A DNA stretch of 64,000 bases. It comes from Conchocele bisecta (lineage: Eukaryota; Mollusca; Bivalvia; Lucinida; Thyasiridae). The notes beneath the pieces are model-generated. The model made no database searches and was not told the origin of the DNA. It worked only from the letters and a program-made list of their open reading frames with translations. Location of the stretch: the NCBI GenBank assembly GCA_029237695.1, contig CM055273.1, forward strand, positions 55,231,968 to 55,295,967, in the 5' to 3' direction. The position numbers and the translations under genes were made by a program. Every line of letters begins with the position of its first letter. Within the stretch, counting starts at the first letter, position 1. This document shows, piece after piece, positions 1 to 6,765 of the stretch.

Positions 1-58
1 AACTACAACCCACGAGGAGGTGAAATTATGGCTCGTCGTCGCCCTCGTGGTGATCGTA

Positions 59-876
59 CTACTCGCGCTTTGGTTTTAGGAACTCTCGGGAGGAGAAGAG
101 TAGAAGACCGGCGATCGCCACGATTAAAGCCCAAGTATTTTTGGCGAGCCATCCGGCTGTTTTTGATAACATAGATAACAATTAGGAGACGACACTCCCG
201 ATCAACCCAGGCAGTGCGGCAACCGCCTTTACAGCTAATTTAGCCAGGAGATTGGCTAAGGCTTTTAGATGCTTTTTCGCCCACTCCTTTGCTCCGCCGG
301 ATGGCGCGGGTGCTGACGCGTGTGCAGCCGCCGCACCGCCTACGAGCAGCTCGATAGCTAGAACTATAGTGGATATGGTCATGCCGAGAGCTGCGAGGAT
401 GCTTGTATCGTGACGCCCTGCTCTCTGAACAGAGTGCGAAGTCGCTCACCGAGTGTCGTGTCCTCGTGCATAACCCTCGATATTGTTTCGAGGATCCGAC
501 TTATCTGGGTGCGGAGCGCCTCACGGCAAGCCGATGCAGCCTCCAAGCGAGCTTCTCGTTCATTCCGCAGGCGTTCGGTGATCCGCTCGGTAGATTCTCT
601 ATCGTCACGGACTTCCCCAAGTTTTCTTTCTTCTAGCGCGATATGTTCATCCAGCGCCGTTTGTTTGGAGAGGTTATGGACCAATTCACCCCGGACTGTT
701 TGCATAACCTTATCGAGGCCCCGGAGTTCACGAAGAGGTAACGTTGGGTCATCCATCGTGCTGAGTATTCCATCTATCTCGCTTTCGTTGAGCTCCATTG
801 TGTGAATAGCGTCGGTGGCTACACGAGGGACCTCGCTAAGCTCGACAGTTTCTATCGCGGCGGCCGTCTTCGCCAT
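59..876 (-). pseudogene. Polinton virion-type protein: coiled coil, amphipathic Ala/Lys region and C-terminal membrane segment; broken
   Basis: Three pieces belong to one gene. The first (876-379) starts with ATG and is mostly charged coiled coil, ending in a conserved LFREQGVTI segment. Near 400 a single-base loss moves the continuation into the frame of the piece at 382-182, which holds a hydrophobic stretch, an LLVGGAAAA junction and an Ala/Lys-rich amphipathic segment (KEWAKKHLKALANLL). A TAA at 184-182 interrupts it; the same frame runs on to a TAG at 61-59 through a likely transmembrane helix (ALIVAIAGLLLF) and a basic tail. Intact length would be about 270 codons. In related elements, as I remember them, these segments form one protein. 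An adenovirus pVI-like role is a guess from the amphipathic segment and possible protease site. It lies downstream of the 137-residue gene on the same strand with a 15-base gap. Confidence 0.7.
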
Positions 877-891
877 TGTTTCGTCGGTAGA

Positions 892-1305
892 CTATAGGGC
901 CTCTACAGCGCGGGCCGGCATAATTGTTTTACCACGCTTCCAATTTGGGAATCCGAATTCGTCCTTTACGATTTGGCCACCGCCCCTGTTTCCGGCAATG
1001 GTGTTCAGCGCTAGGGGTTTTCCGGTCCTCATATTGACTATCGGGATATTTGATGCTTTTAGTCGCAACCTACCCTTCAGATCCAATTCGAACTTGGAGT
1101 AGTCGCGGCCGACAAATGGGACCTCACCTTTTTCTGACAAACTGTTGTAGTAGTCGTCTACAGCTGACTTGACTAATTCCTGACTTAGACTAATGGTGCT
1201 GGTAGGGCCACCTATTTCCCCCAATTCACGAATTGGAACTGGAGTCTCTATGAAGGGCGTTTCGGCATCGATGTCATCATCGATGTCATCATCGATGTAT
1301 GACAT
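892..1305 (-). CDS. Conserved Polinton protein of unknown function (137 aa)
   Basis: An intact ORF of 137 codons starting at ATG 1305. The N-terminus is strongly acidic (SYIDDDIDDDID), followed by a Pro/Glu-rich stretch, a short helical section and a C-terminal half with a Gly-rich NRGGGQIVKDEFGFPNW segment that looks conserved. No transmembrane helix or catalytic motif is visible. It is divergently arranged with the capsid gene across a 97-base spacer and is followed after 15 bases by the broken coiled-coil gene, suggesting one leftward transcript. Part of the acidic N-terminus is encoded by the ATCGATGTCATC repeats that continue into the spacer, so the true start could be shorter and the repeat may have expanded into the coding region. 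I do not recognise its function; a minor virion role is a guess from position. Confidence 0.65.
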   Translation of the reverse strand: MSYIDDDIDDDIDAETPFIETPVPIRELGEIGGPTSTISLSQELVKSAVDDYYNSLSEKGEVPFVGRDYSKFELDLKGRLRLKASNIPIVNMRTGKPLALNTIAGNRGGGQIVKDEFGFPNWKRGKTIMPARAVEAL

Positions 1306-1402
1306 CGATGATTGTCATCATCGATGACATCATCGATGTCATCATCTCGGCCGACTTCGTCCATACGTCCAAAACCATACGGGTTTAATAGAGTATTTAA
1401 AT
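1262..1402. promoter_or_regulatory. Divergent promoter spacer with inverted ATCGATGTCATC repeats
   Basis: Between two diverging genes, ATCGATGTCATC units run in one orientation up to about 1300 and in the opposite orientation from about 1305 to 1345, making a long imperfect palindrome. A TATTTAAA sequence lies immediately before the capsid ATG at 1403. A shared bidirectional promoter or binding-site cluster is an inference; the repeats also code for the acidic N-terminus of the leftward gene. Confidence 0.4.
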
Positions 1403-2695
1403 ATGTCTTCGATTCAATACGGCCGCAAACTCAATCCATACCGCAGACTGCGGGAGCCCCTAGGGGCGAAAGGCGTGAGACAAAGCGTCGTTATTACGAA
1501 CAACCCATCGACGATCGACCAGAACCAGCAGCTCTTGGCCCGCTTTCCCAACCTCGGAGCTAATGACGTCATTGTGCCGGGGACTGTTCGCCTCGCTTTC
1601 ACTATTTCGCTGACGTCGACGGACGCGGACCGAACCGTCGTTCAGAACCTGGGTCGCGCCATCGTCAAGAAGACCATGATAATGATTTCTGGTAATGAGG
1701 TGATGTCGATCGACGACAGCGACGTCTACCATTGTTACCAGGATCTGTGGAAGACGGCGCAAGAGCGCGAAAATGCGGTCTATCAGGGTATTGACACTAG
1801 CAAAAATAAGAACGTAACCAGACTTAGAATCGGGGCTGGTAACAAGGCAGATAACGACGCGAGTGACAACGCGATCGCGGCCGCTTACGGCAATCGCTTC
1901 TACATCCCGCTCGACTTTGAGTTGCTGGAGAGTCACATGCCCTACTATCAGAGCGCGTTGGCTGACCGCGAATACGAACTAACGTTCAACGACTACGGCC
2001 GAGTTCTCATAGCCACCGACATGATATCGACGTATACGATCGATAATGTTTCGTTGGAGTACGACATGGTCACGATGCCCGAACTAGCGCGATTGATCAG
2101 AACCCAGTACGCCGGGCGCGTTGCCATACTTTACGACCGAGTTCTTCGTCACCGCAAGATGACGAAAGACAAAAGCGATACATTGTGGAATATTAATGTC
2201 AACGTACCCGCCCGCTCGATGAAAGGTACACTGATGCTGTTCGAGGAGGGTCGGTTCGCGCTCGGGGTTAGAAAAACCGATAAATTCTATAACCCCAAAA
2301 TCACAAAGGTCGAGGTGACGATCGAGGGAGTTCCCAATCAACTCTACAGCCAGGGCCTTCGCGCGCACCAGCAGTGGGACGAAGCCAGAAAGCAGTTTGC
2401 TGCCGGCTCTAAGCGCTCCCCGGAGGTTGCCGCGGTTGCTAAAGACCTGCAGCTGTCGGACGTCTCCCTCGCACAGTTCCTGACTTCCAAGTACGCGTTA
2501 TGGCTAGACATGCGAGCCAGAGACGACGACCAAATGCACGGTATTGGACGCCACGTTGAGAACGCTAGCGAGGGTGTGACGATCCAGATAACCAAAGAGG
2601 CGGATGGAGCTGGCGCATTGAACGTGTACTTATCTATAATCACAGACGCACAACTCAACATCGAAGATGGTCGATACGTCTCAGCGCTCTACTGA
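1403..2695 (+). CDS. MCP: Polinton/adintovirus major capsid protein (double jelly-roll type)
   Basis: An intact 430-codon ORF. It matches, from memory, the conserved animal Polinton capsid family that is often annotated as uncharacterized F54H12.2-like protein. Visible landmarks include the N-terminal PSTIDQNQ segment, DDVIVPGT-like beta strands near residue 55, YIPLDFELLESHMPYYQ near residue 165, SLEYDMVTMPELAR near residue 220, NVPARSMKGTLMLFEE near residue 265 and FYNPKITKVEVTIEGVPNQLYSQG near residue 300 (shown in part). Its role is to build the hexagonal shell capsomers; the double jelly-roll fold is established for the family but cannot be verified from sequence by eye. It is the best preserved large gene in the element, with no frameshift or stop. 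Its 3' end overlaps the start of the ATPase gene by 29 bases in another frame. Confidence 0.82.
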   Translation: MSSIQYGRKLNPYRRLREPLGAKGVRQSVVITNNPSTIDQNQQLLARFPNLGANDVIVPGTVRLAFTISLTSTDADRTVVQNLGRAIVKKTMIMISGNEVMSIDDSDVYHCYQDLWKTAQERENAVYQGIDTSKNKNVTRLRIGAGNKADNDASDNAIAAAYGNRFYIPLDFELLESHMPYYQSALADREYELTFNDYGRVLIATDMISTYTIDNVSLEYDMVTMPELARLIRTQYAGRVAILYDRVLRHRKMTKDKSDTLWNINVNVPARSMKGTLMLFEEGRFALGVRKTDKFYNPKITKVEVTIEGVPNQLYSQGLRAHQQWDEARKQFAAGSKRSPEVAAVAKDLQLSDVSLAQFLTSKYALWLDMRARDDDQMHGIGRHVENASEGVTIQITKEADGAGALNVYLSIITDAQLNIEDGRYVSALY

Positions 2696-3328
2696 TTTAA
2701 TAAAACATCATTCTACAGATTTAAATAAAAATAAAGTTTGTGATGCCCACTCTGCCATAATATGTGAGCAGACAGGATGTGGAAAAACAGTTTTCATCCT
2801 CAACTTGCTCGAGGGGTCCTACCGCGATATCTTTGGACACATTGTGATCCTGTGTCCCACTGTGCGGCACAACGAGACTTATCAGCGACGCCCGTGGATA
2901 TGGACCGACCCTGAGGTATACGTTATTGACCCCGGCGACAGGCTTCACGATTGGCTGCGTGGTTTATACCAATTGTTCAGGGCGCGAGCCCACCCTATAC
3001 GTATTGACGACTGCTCGGCCAAGGCGGCGATGACCAAAAAGAAGGACATGCTCTCCGAGCTCGCATTTTCTGGCCGCCAGCGGGGCAAAGCGTATGGATG
3101 TCCACTCAGAAGTACAACGCCGTCCTCAAGGATCTGCGCGAGCAAACGAAATGGGTCGCCCTCTTTCACTGCAAGGACCGAGACTCATTCGATGACTGTC
3201 TTCGAGAGAACAACGTTATCTCAACGCGCGAGGAGCGCCTGGAGGTTCGACAAATGCTTTCGGAAACTAAGCACGCCAAGCTTCTGCTAAAGACTGATCA
3301 ACCAACTGCTTACGAAGTTATTAATTAA
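2667..3328 (+). pseudogene. ATP: Polinton genome-packaging ATPase (FtsK/HerA type), frameshifted
   Basis: A P-loop ATPase that would pump the genome into capsids. Walker A reads EQTGCGKT near residue 35, followed by VFILNLLEG. Walker B is the IDDCSA segment near 3004-3021, and a sensor-like LSELAFSGR motif follows at about 3054-3080. The frame is lost in the C/G run near 3080-3087 and the conserved C-terminal part (STQKYNAVLKDLREQT, then FHCKDRDSFDDC) continues in the frame of 3098-3328. Just before Walker B, about 2977-3003, the family-like residues lie in a neighbouring frame, so two compensating indels seem to have scrambled eight or so residues. The first glycine expected in Walker A is glutamate (GAG), which by itself should weaken nucleotide binding. 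It starts inside the end of the capsid gene, as in a compact viral operon. Confidence 0.8.
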
Positions 3329-3599
3329 TTACTGAGCAATTGCTTAACGCTCGTTAGTAATTGCTGAGCAAATGCTTAACACTGCTGAGCAATTGCTGAA
3401 CAATGCTTAACAAATACTTAACAAATGTTGAACAAATGCTGAACAATGGTAAACAATGTGGGAATCAATTTGTTGCTCCGCTGCGAGCTTGGTTGTAAGT
3501 AAGTATCGGGTGGCGCACGTGGCAATATGTTAGACTGATGAGGCTAGTCAGAATAGTACTAATTATTAAAAATAAAATAATGAACTTCTCGATCAGCTA
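3329..3599. repeat. Gene-free spacer with degenerate TGCTGAGCAATTGCTTAACA repeats
   Basis: From about 3328 to 3455 the sequence repeats variants of TGCTGAGCAATTGCTTAACA, spaced every 12-20 bases with the subunits GCAATTGC and TGCTTAACA. The rest, to 3599, is AT-rich with no further structure that I see. It separates the ATPase from the small virion genes and could hold a terminator or promoter. Confidence 0.5.
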
Positions 3600-4234
3600 A
3601 TGGAAGAGACAGTCGTGTCGACTGCCGACGCGACATCTTTCCCAAAAGAAACTGTAGGAACCGACACGATATCTTTCCTGAAAGATGGCACGACTGCCGA
3701 TAATGTATCTTTCCTGAAAGAAAATGAAAACACGACGCGACGCGAGTGGCTAGCTGCGCTTGTTGCTGGGGACAATCGGAGCGGTATTTCGGTCGGCGTC
3801 TCTCAGTTTGCGATATGGACAAGATGTCAGATGTCGAGGTTGATAAAATGTATGCGCGATACGAATATAAATTGGGGGCAGAGATGACGAAAACTCTTGG
3901 ATCGGCGGCTATTCATTTGTACCCTACCGTTGTCAGTGCAATTCTCCCTATATCTGACACCGCGGGGTTGATTGGTGATCTAGAGACTGACCCTTTTGTA
4001 GGACACACTCTTAGAACAGCCTGCTGCTCAATTTATCACAAGTTTGGAATGTACTTAGCTCCGCTGACAACCGCGTTGACCACGGCTAAGCACTGTCAAT
4101 TTGGACATATATTCCCACGAACTATAAGCTCAGAAAATAATGACACAAGACGCGCCTGCGAGAGTGACGGAACAGACCTCAACTCACAATCGAGATTGGA
4201 TGAACCCGATTGTTCCCCCAACAGTGCTGGATGA
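3600..4234 (+). pseudogene. Polinton small virion-type protein (membrane-associated), frameshifted
   Basis: The N-terminal part opens at ATG 3600 with three imperfect copies of an SFLKD/E-type repeat, then a segment RREWLAALVAG. Around 3820 one base is missing and the family-like reading continues from ATG 3824 in the next frame (SDVEVDKMYARYEYKLGAEM), through PISD and DPFVGH blocks to YLAPLTTALTTAKHCQFGH. These blocks resemble a protein I remember from animal Polintons, always near the capsid genes; its function is not known to me. The C-terminal end probably belonged near 4140, where the next gene starts with an overlapping ATG, but the present frame runs on to 4234. The two frames cannot both be used without recoding, so I call it broken. 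Confidence 0.6.
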
Positions 4235-4637
4235 ACAAGCTCCACAGGAGCAAGCTCCGGTTGCACGACACAAAAACCCAAAAAGACAGGCAGCTGGGCG
4301 GGCAGCGGCTGCCACCCGAAAAGCTAAACAAGATAAGATTCTCGCCGAGCTTCGAGAGGCCAAACAGTCGTTGCAATCCCCGATTGCTGTTCCAGCCGCT
4401 CCAGCTCAGGAGCCACAATCGCAATTGGGGGTTCATCCGAAGACATCTGTTGCTGTAGCTCCTAACCGGATCATCCCGTGGGTTGTTGGTGGGGGTGTGA
4501 CAGTTGTGGGCACCCTGTGTGTGTGGAACTACCTTTCGAAACAACCTACAACAGTGTTGAAGACGGTTCCGAAGAAAGTTACGAAACCGATTGCGCCCCA
4601 TTTAAACATTAATCACGATCCCTTTTATATGCAATAA
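4140..4637 (+). CDS. Polinton Pro/Ala-rich single-pass membrane protein
   Basis: An intact 165-codon ORF. Residues 1-60 are polar and Pro/Gln-rich, residues 40-75 very basic (KNPKRQAAGRAAAATRKAKQ), residues 80-100 Pro/Ala-rich, and residues 103-128 form a likely transmembrane helix (IIPWVVGGGVTVVGTLCVW). A Lys-rich stretch and a short DPFYMQ end follow; the DPF-Y/F-M terminus looks like one shared by related elements. It starts at the end of the preceding broken gene and is followed after 5 bases by the next small gene, suggesting a tight rightward operon. A minor virion or membrane role is inferred from these features and position only. Confidence 0.6.
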   Translation: MTQDAPARVTEQTSTHNRDWMNPIVPPTVLDEQAPQEQAPVARHKNPKRQAAGRAAAATRKAKQDKILAELREAKQSLQSPIAVPAAPAQEPQSQLGVHPKTSVAVAPNRIIPWVVGGGVTVVGTLCVWNYLSKQPTTVLKTVPKKVTKPIAPHLNINHDPFYMQ

Positions 4638-4642
4638 ATATA

Positions 4643-4876
4643 ATGGCTGAAAACGAAGGTAAAATGATAGTGAATGCGGTTTATCACGCCGTGGTGATAT
4701 CAGGTCTCAGTATCGGGTTTGCTCGACTATCAAAGATGGTCTTCGGAGGGCCCTCTCCCAAATTGGACATGACTGCGAGAGACGTAGGGCTCGTGACCTT
4801 GAATGTAGCGTCCGCAATTTCGACCCGAGATTATCTAATTAAAGCCGGAATTCTACCTGCTAATATATGGAAATAA
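4643..4876 (+). CDS. Polinton small hydrophobic protein (77 aa)
   Basis: An intact 77-codon ORF. It has a likely N-terminal membrane helix (VYHAVVISGLSIGFARL, residues 13-29), a GGPSPKLDMT linker and a C-terminal helix ending in DYLIKAGILPANIWK. The RDYLIKAGILPANI end matches a small family I remember from animal Polintons. The TAA is followed directly by the ATG of the next gene at 4877, so translation is probably coupled. Function unknown. Confidence 0.65.
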   Translation: MAENEGKMIVNAVYHAVVISGLSIGFARLSKMVFGGPSPKLDMTARDVGLVTLNVASAISTRDYLIKAGILPANIWK

Positions 4877-5295
4877 ATGGCTTCTGCGGTCGCAACGGTA
4901 ATAGGTGGTGCGGTGGCGAACGCATTGTCGTTCAGCGGTAGCAACTATTTCTTCTCGCAACTAGGAAATGAATCGGATGAGGAGAAAAAGCGCCACGATT
5001 TAGCTACAGAACAATTTAATAGCGCAAAGGAAGCATGGGCGGAAAAACGAACCAACCGTGTGGACTAGATCAACGAAGAGCTTCGCCGCGAGAGTCACGC
5101 CGTGGAAACATTCAGGAACGTTGACGAAGCCATGCGCGATTACAAGCTGGCATATCCACAGAAAATTCTCTTACCGCTGGATCCCGAGCCCCAATTTTCA
5201 GATTTCTATGAACCGTCAGAGGCCGCGAGATCGAGTTCATCGTCGTGGGAATGGGCGTGGTGGGTCTCGTCAGCTACTATATTGAAAAAGCAATA
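4877..5295 (+). pseudogene. Polinton small membrane protein, broken by an amber codon and a frameshift
   Basis: It starts at ATG 4877 with a Gly/Ala-rich segment (GGAVANALSFSGSNYFF) and a charged helix. A TAG at 5066-5068 interrupts the frame, but the same frame continues with a clearly coding charged section (INEELRRESHAVETF, then FRNVDEAMRDY, then PEPQFSDFYEPSE). Near 5225 the frame shifts: the present frame gives a Ser/Trp-rich tail to 5295, while the +1-shifted frame encodes a typical hydrophobic helix (IVVGMGVVGLVSYYI). The family end is therefore probably the hydrophobic one. A run of AAGCAATAAGCA repeats follows at 5283-5322. The two lesions suggest long neutral decay. Confidence 0.65.
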
Positions 5296-5372
5296 AGCAA
5301 AAGCAATAAGCAAAAGCAATAAGAAATAATTATTTTAAATTTTTTTTTTAAATAATATATATATATAGAACG
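5296..5372 (+). promoter_or_regulatory. AT-rich spacer with TATA-like run
   Basis: Three AAAGCAATAAGC repeats are followed by T- and A-runs and a TATATATATATA stretch at about 5355-5367, six bases before the next ATG. It may serve as core promoter for the unknown protein and integrase genes; this is inferred from composition and position. Confidence 0.35.
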
Positions 5373-5705
5373 ATGTTAGTTGACGAGCTTTATTTTGCTC
5401 TAATCGATGTAGGCTACACGGCCCTTAAACACCGTTTAGCTGGCGCAAAGGGTCTGATCCGTCTGGCCCAAGATTCTCTTGAGACGTGGCGCGAGGACGA
5501 AAAAGCGGCCACACTATTCGAAAAGCGGATGTTAGATTCCTCCGAGTTCCCGCTCCCGAGCTGTAACCTAACCGGCAGTTGCAGCGAAACTTCCAACAAC
5601 GGTTTAGTATCGACGAAGCAGTTACCTTACGATCTAGCAAAGGCATGTTGGAGATTGTTCGCCCTACTAGAATACCTCGCATACGATGGACACGCGCAAG
5701 CTTGA
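5373..5705 (+). CDS. Unrecognised Polinton protein (110 aa)
   Basis: An intact 110-codon ORF that is mainly helical and charged, with a Cys-containing central segment (LPSCNLTGSC) and a C-terminal WRLFALLEYLAYDG stretch. No catalytic motif or membrane helix is clear. It overlaps the start of the integrase gene by 20 bases, so both are likely on one transcript. I do not recognise the family; it might be an accessory protein of this lineage. Confidence 0.5.
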   Translation: MLVDELYFALIDVGYTALKHRLAGAKGLIRLAQDSLETWREDEKAATLFEKRMLDSSEFPLPSCNLTGSCSETSNNGLVSTKQLPYDLAKACWRLFALLEYLAYDGHAQA

Positions 5706-6642
5706 TACCAAACTATCGGTTCGCCTAACGCGCAAGCTACTGAACACATACTACAGCCCACGCGGCTACTGGAAGGGACTCGCTGCCATCAAGAACCTTG
5801 CAGCGGCGACCAAGGTTTCCGAAAACGCCACCAAAGAATGGCTCAAGAAGCAGGCCCTCTGGCAGATCTATTTGCCAGCACCTCACAATATTCCGCGGCC
5901 TAAAATCGACGTGCCGGTGCCGAACGAAGTCCACCAAAAAGATCTCCTTTTTCTCCCTCACGATCGCGTCGGTCGCAAGACGTACAAGTACGCACGGACA
6001 ATCGTTGACGTAGCCAGACGATATAAGGGGGCTGAGCCGCTAGCCACTAAATAGTCTAAGGAGGTGGCCGATGCTCTTTCCCGAATGTATAAGAGGAGTC
6101 CTCTCAAATGGCCGAATCTTCTCCAGGTCGATCCCGGCCGCGAGTTCATGGGTGTGGTCTCAGTTTCTGTCAGACGCGGCGGCGTCAACATCCACCGGGA
6201 CCAGGGGATCGTGGAGCGGTTCAATCGATCACTAGCTGAGAGGCTGTTCGGGCACCAATATGCCAAAGAACTTGTAGACCCTCATTCGCGATCGACCGAG
6301 TGGGTGACCCGGCTGCCCGCCGTGGTCTCCGCATTGAACGGCGAGGTGTCCAGATTGATCGGTAAAAAGCCTGTAGATGCCATCAAGTCTAAAACGGTGT
6401 CGCACAAACCATCTGCCGTCTCGCGCGGGCGACCCATTGGTTTAGCTGAGAAACGGCTTCCATCGGATGTTACCGTCCGGTACCTCTATCAACCGGGAGA
6501 GCTCGAAGGTGGCCGCCGCCGCGCGACTGATCCCGTGTGGTCCCTAAATGTATATAATCTAGATCGATCTATTACCAAACCCGATGAGCCCGTGCTCTAC
6601 TATTTGGATGATGGTCCATCGCGCGGGTTTGTTGGCGAATAA
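5686..6642 (+). pseudogene. INT: Polinton DDE integrase (rve type) with in-frame amber codon
   Basis: A retrovirus-like integrase that joins element ends to host DNA. The N-terminal domain covers about residues 1-75. The catalytic core has the first Asp in HQKDLLFLPHDR, a VDVARRYKGAEPL block, the second Asp in LLQVDPGREFMG (6123-6158) and the Glu in GIVERFNRSLAERLFG. A basic C-terminal part follows, ending in a YYLDDGPSRGFVGE tail. A TAG at 6052-6054 splits the ORF between the first and second Asp; the reading frame is unchanged across it, so it is a simple point lesion. The three catalytic acidic residues are otherwise intact. It lies tail-to-tail with the polymerase. Confidence 0.85.
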
Positions 6643-6765
6643 TTTCTCCTGGTGGCTTCTGACACCCAGCTACCACCGGTCCGTCCATCGTCATAGTCGG
6701 TCAGACTCTCGTCAGAGTCTTTAGTATTCTCCCCTTTTTTCAGAGTTCTTTTTGTTTTACCTATC
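6643..6765. other. Spacer between convergent integrase and polymerase genes
   Basis: A 123-base gap between two converging genes. It is pyrimidine-rich near 6720-6760 (CTCCCCTTTTTT). I see no clear terminator hairpin or polyadenylation hexamer. Confidence 0.4.

Noticed and set aside
28..172. Plus-strand ORF encoding a short Arg-rich peptide (MARRRPRGDRTT start), resembling a viral core protein
   Set aside because: It lies antisense to the conserved transmembrane end of the minus-strand virion gene, whose frame is the family-like one.
182..6054. Stop codon recoding (TAA, TAG) as an explanation for in-frame stops in the Polinton genes
   Set aside because: The same genes and their neighbours also carry frameshifts, so ordinary decay explains the lesions better.
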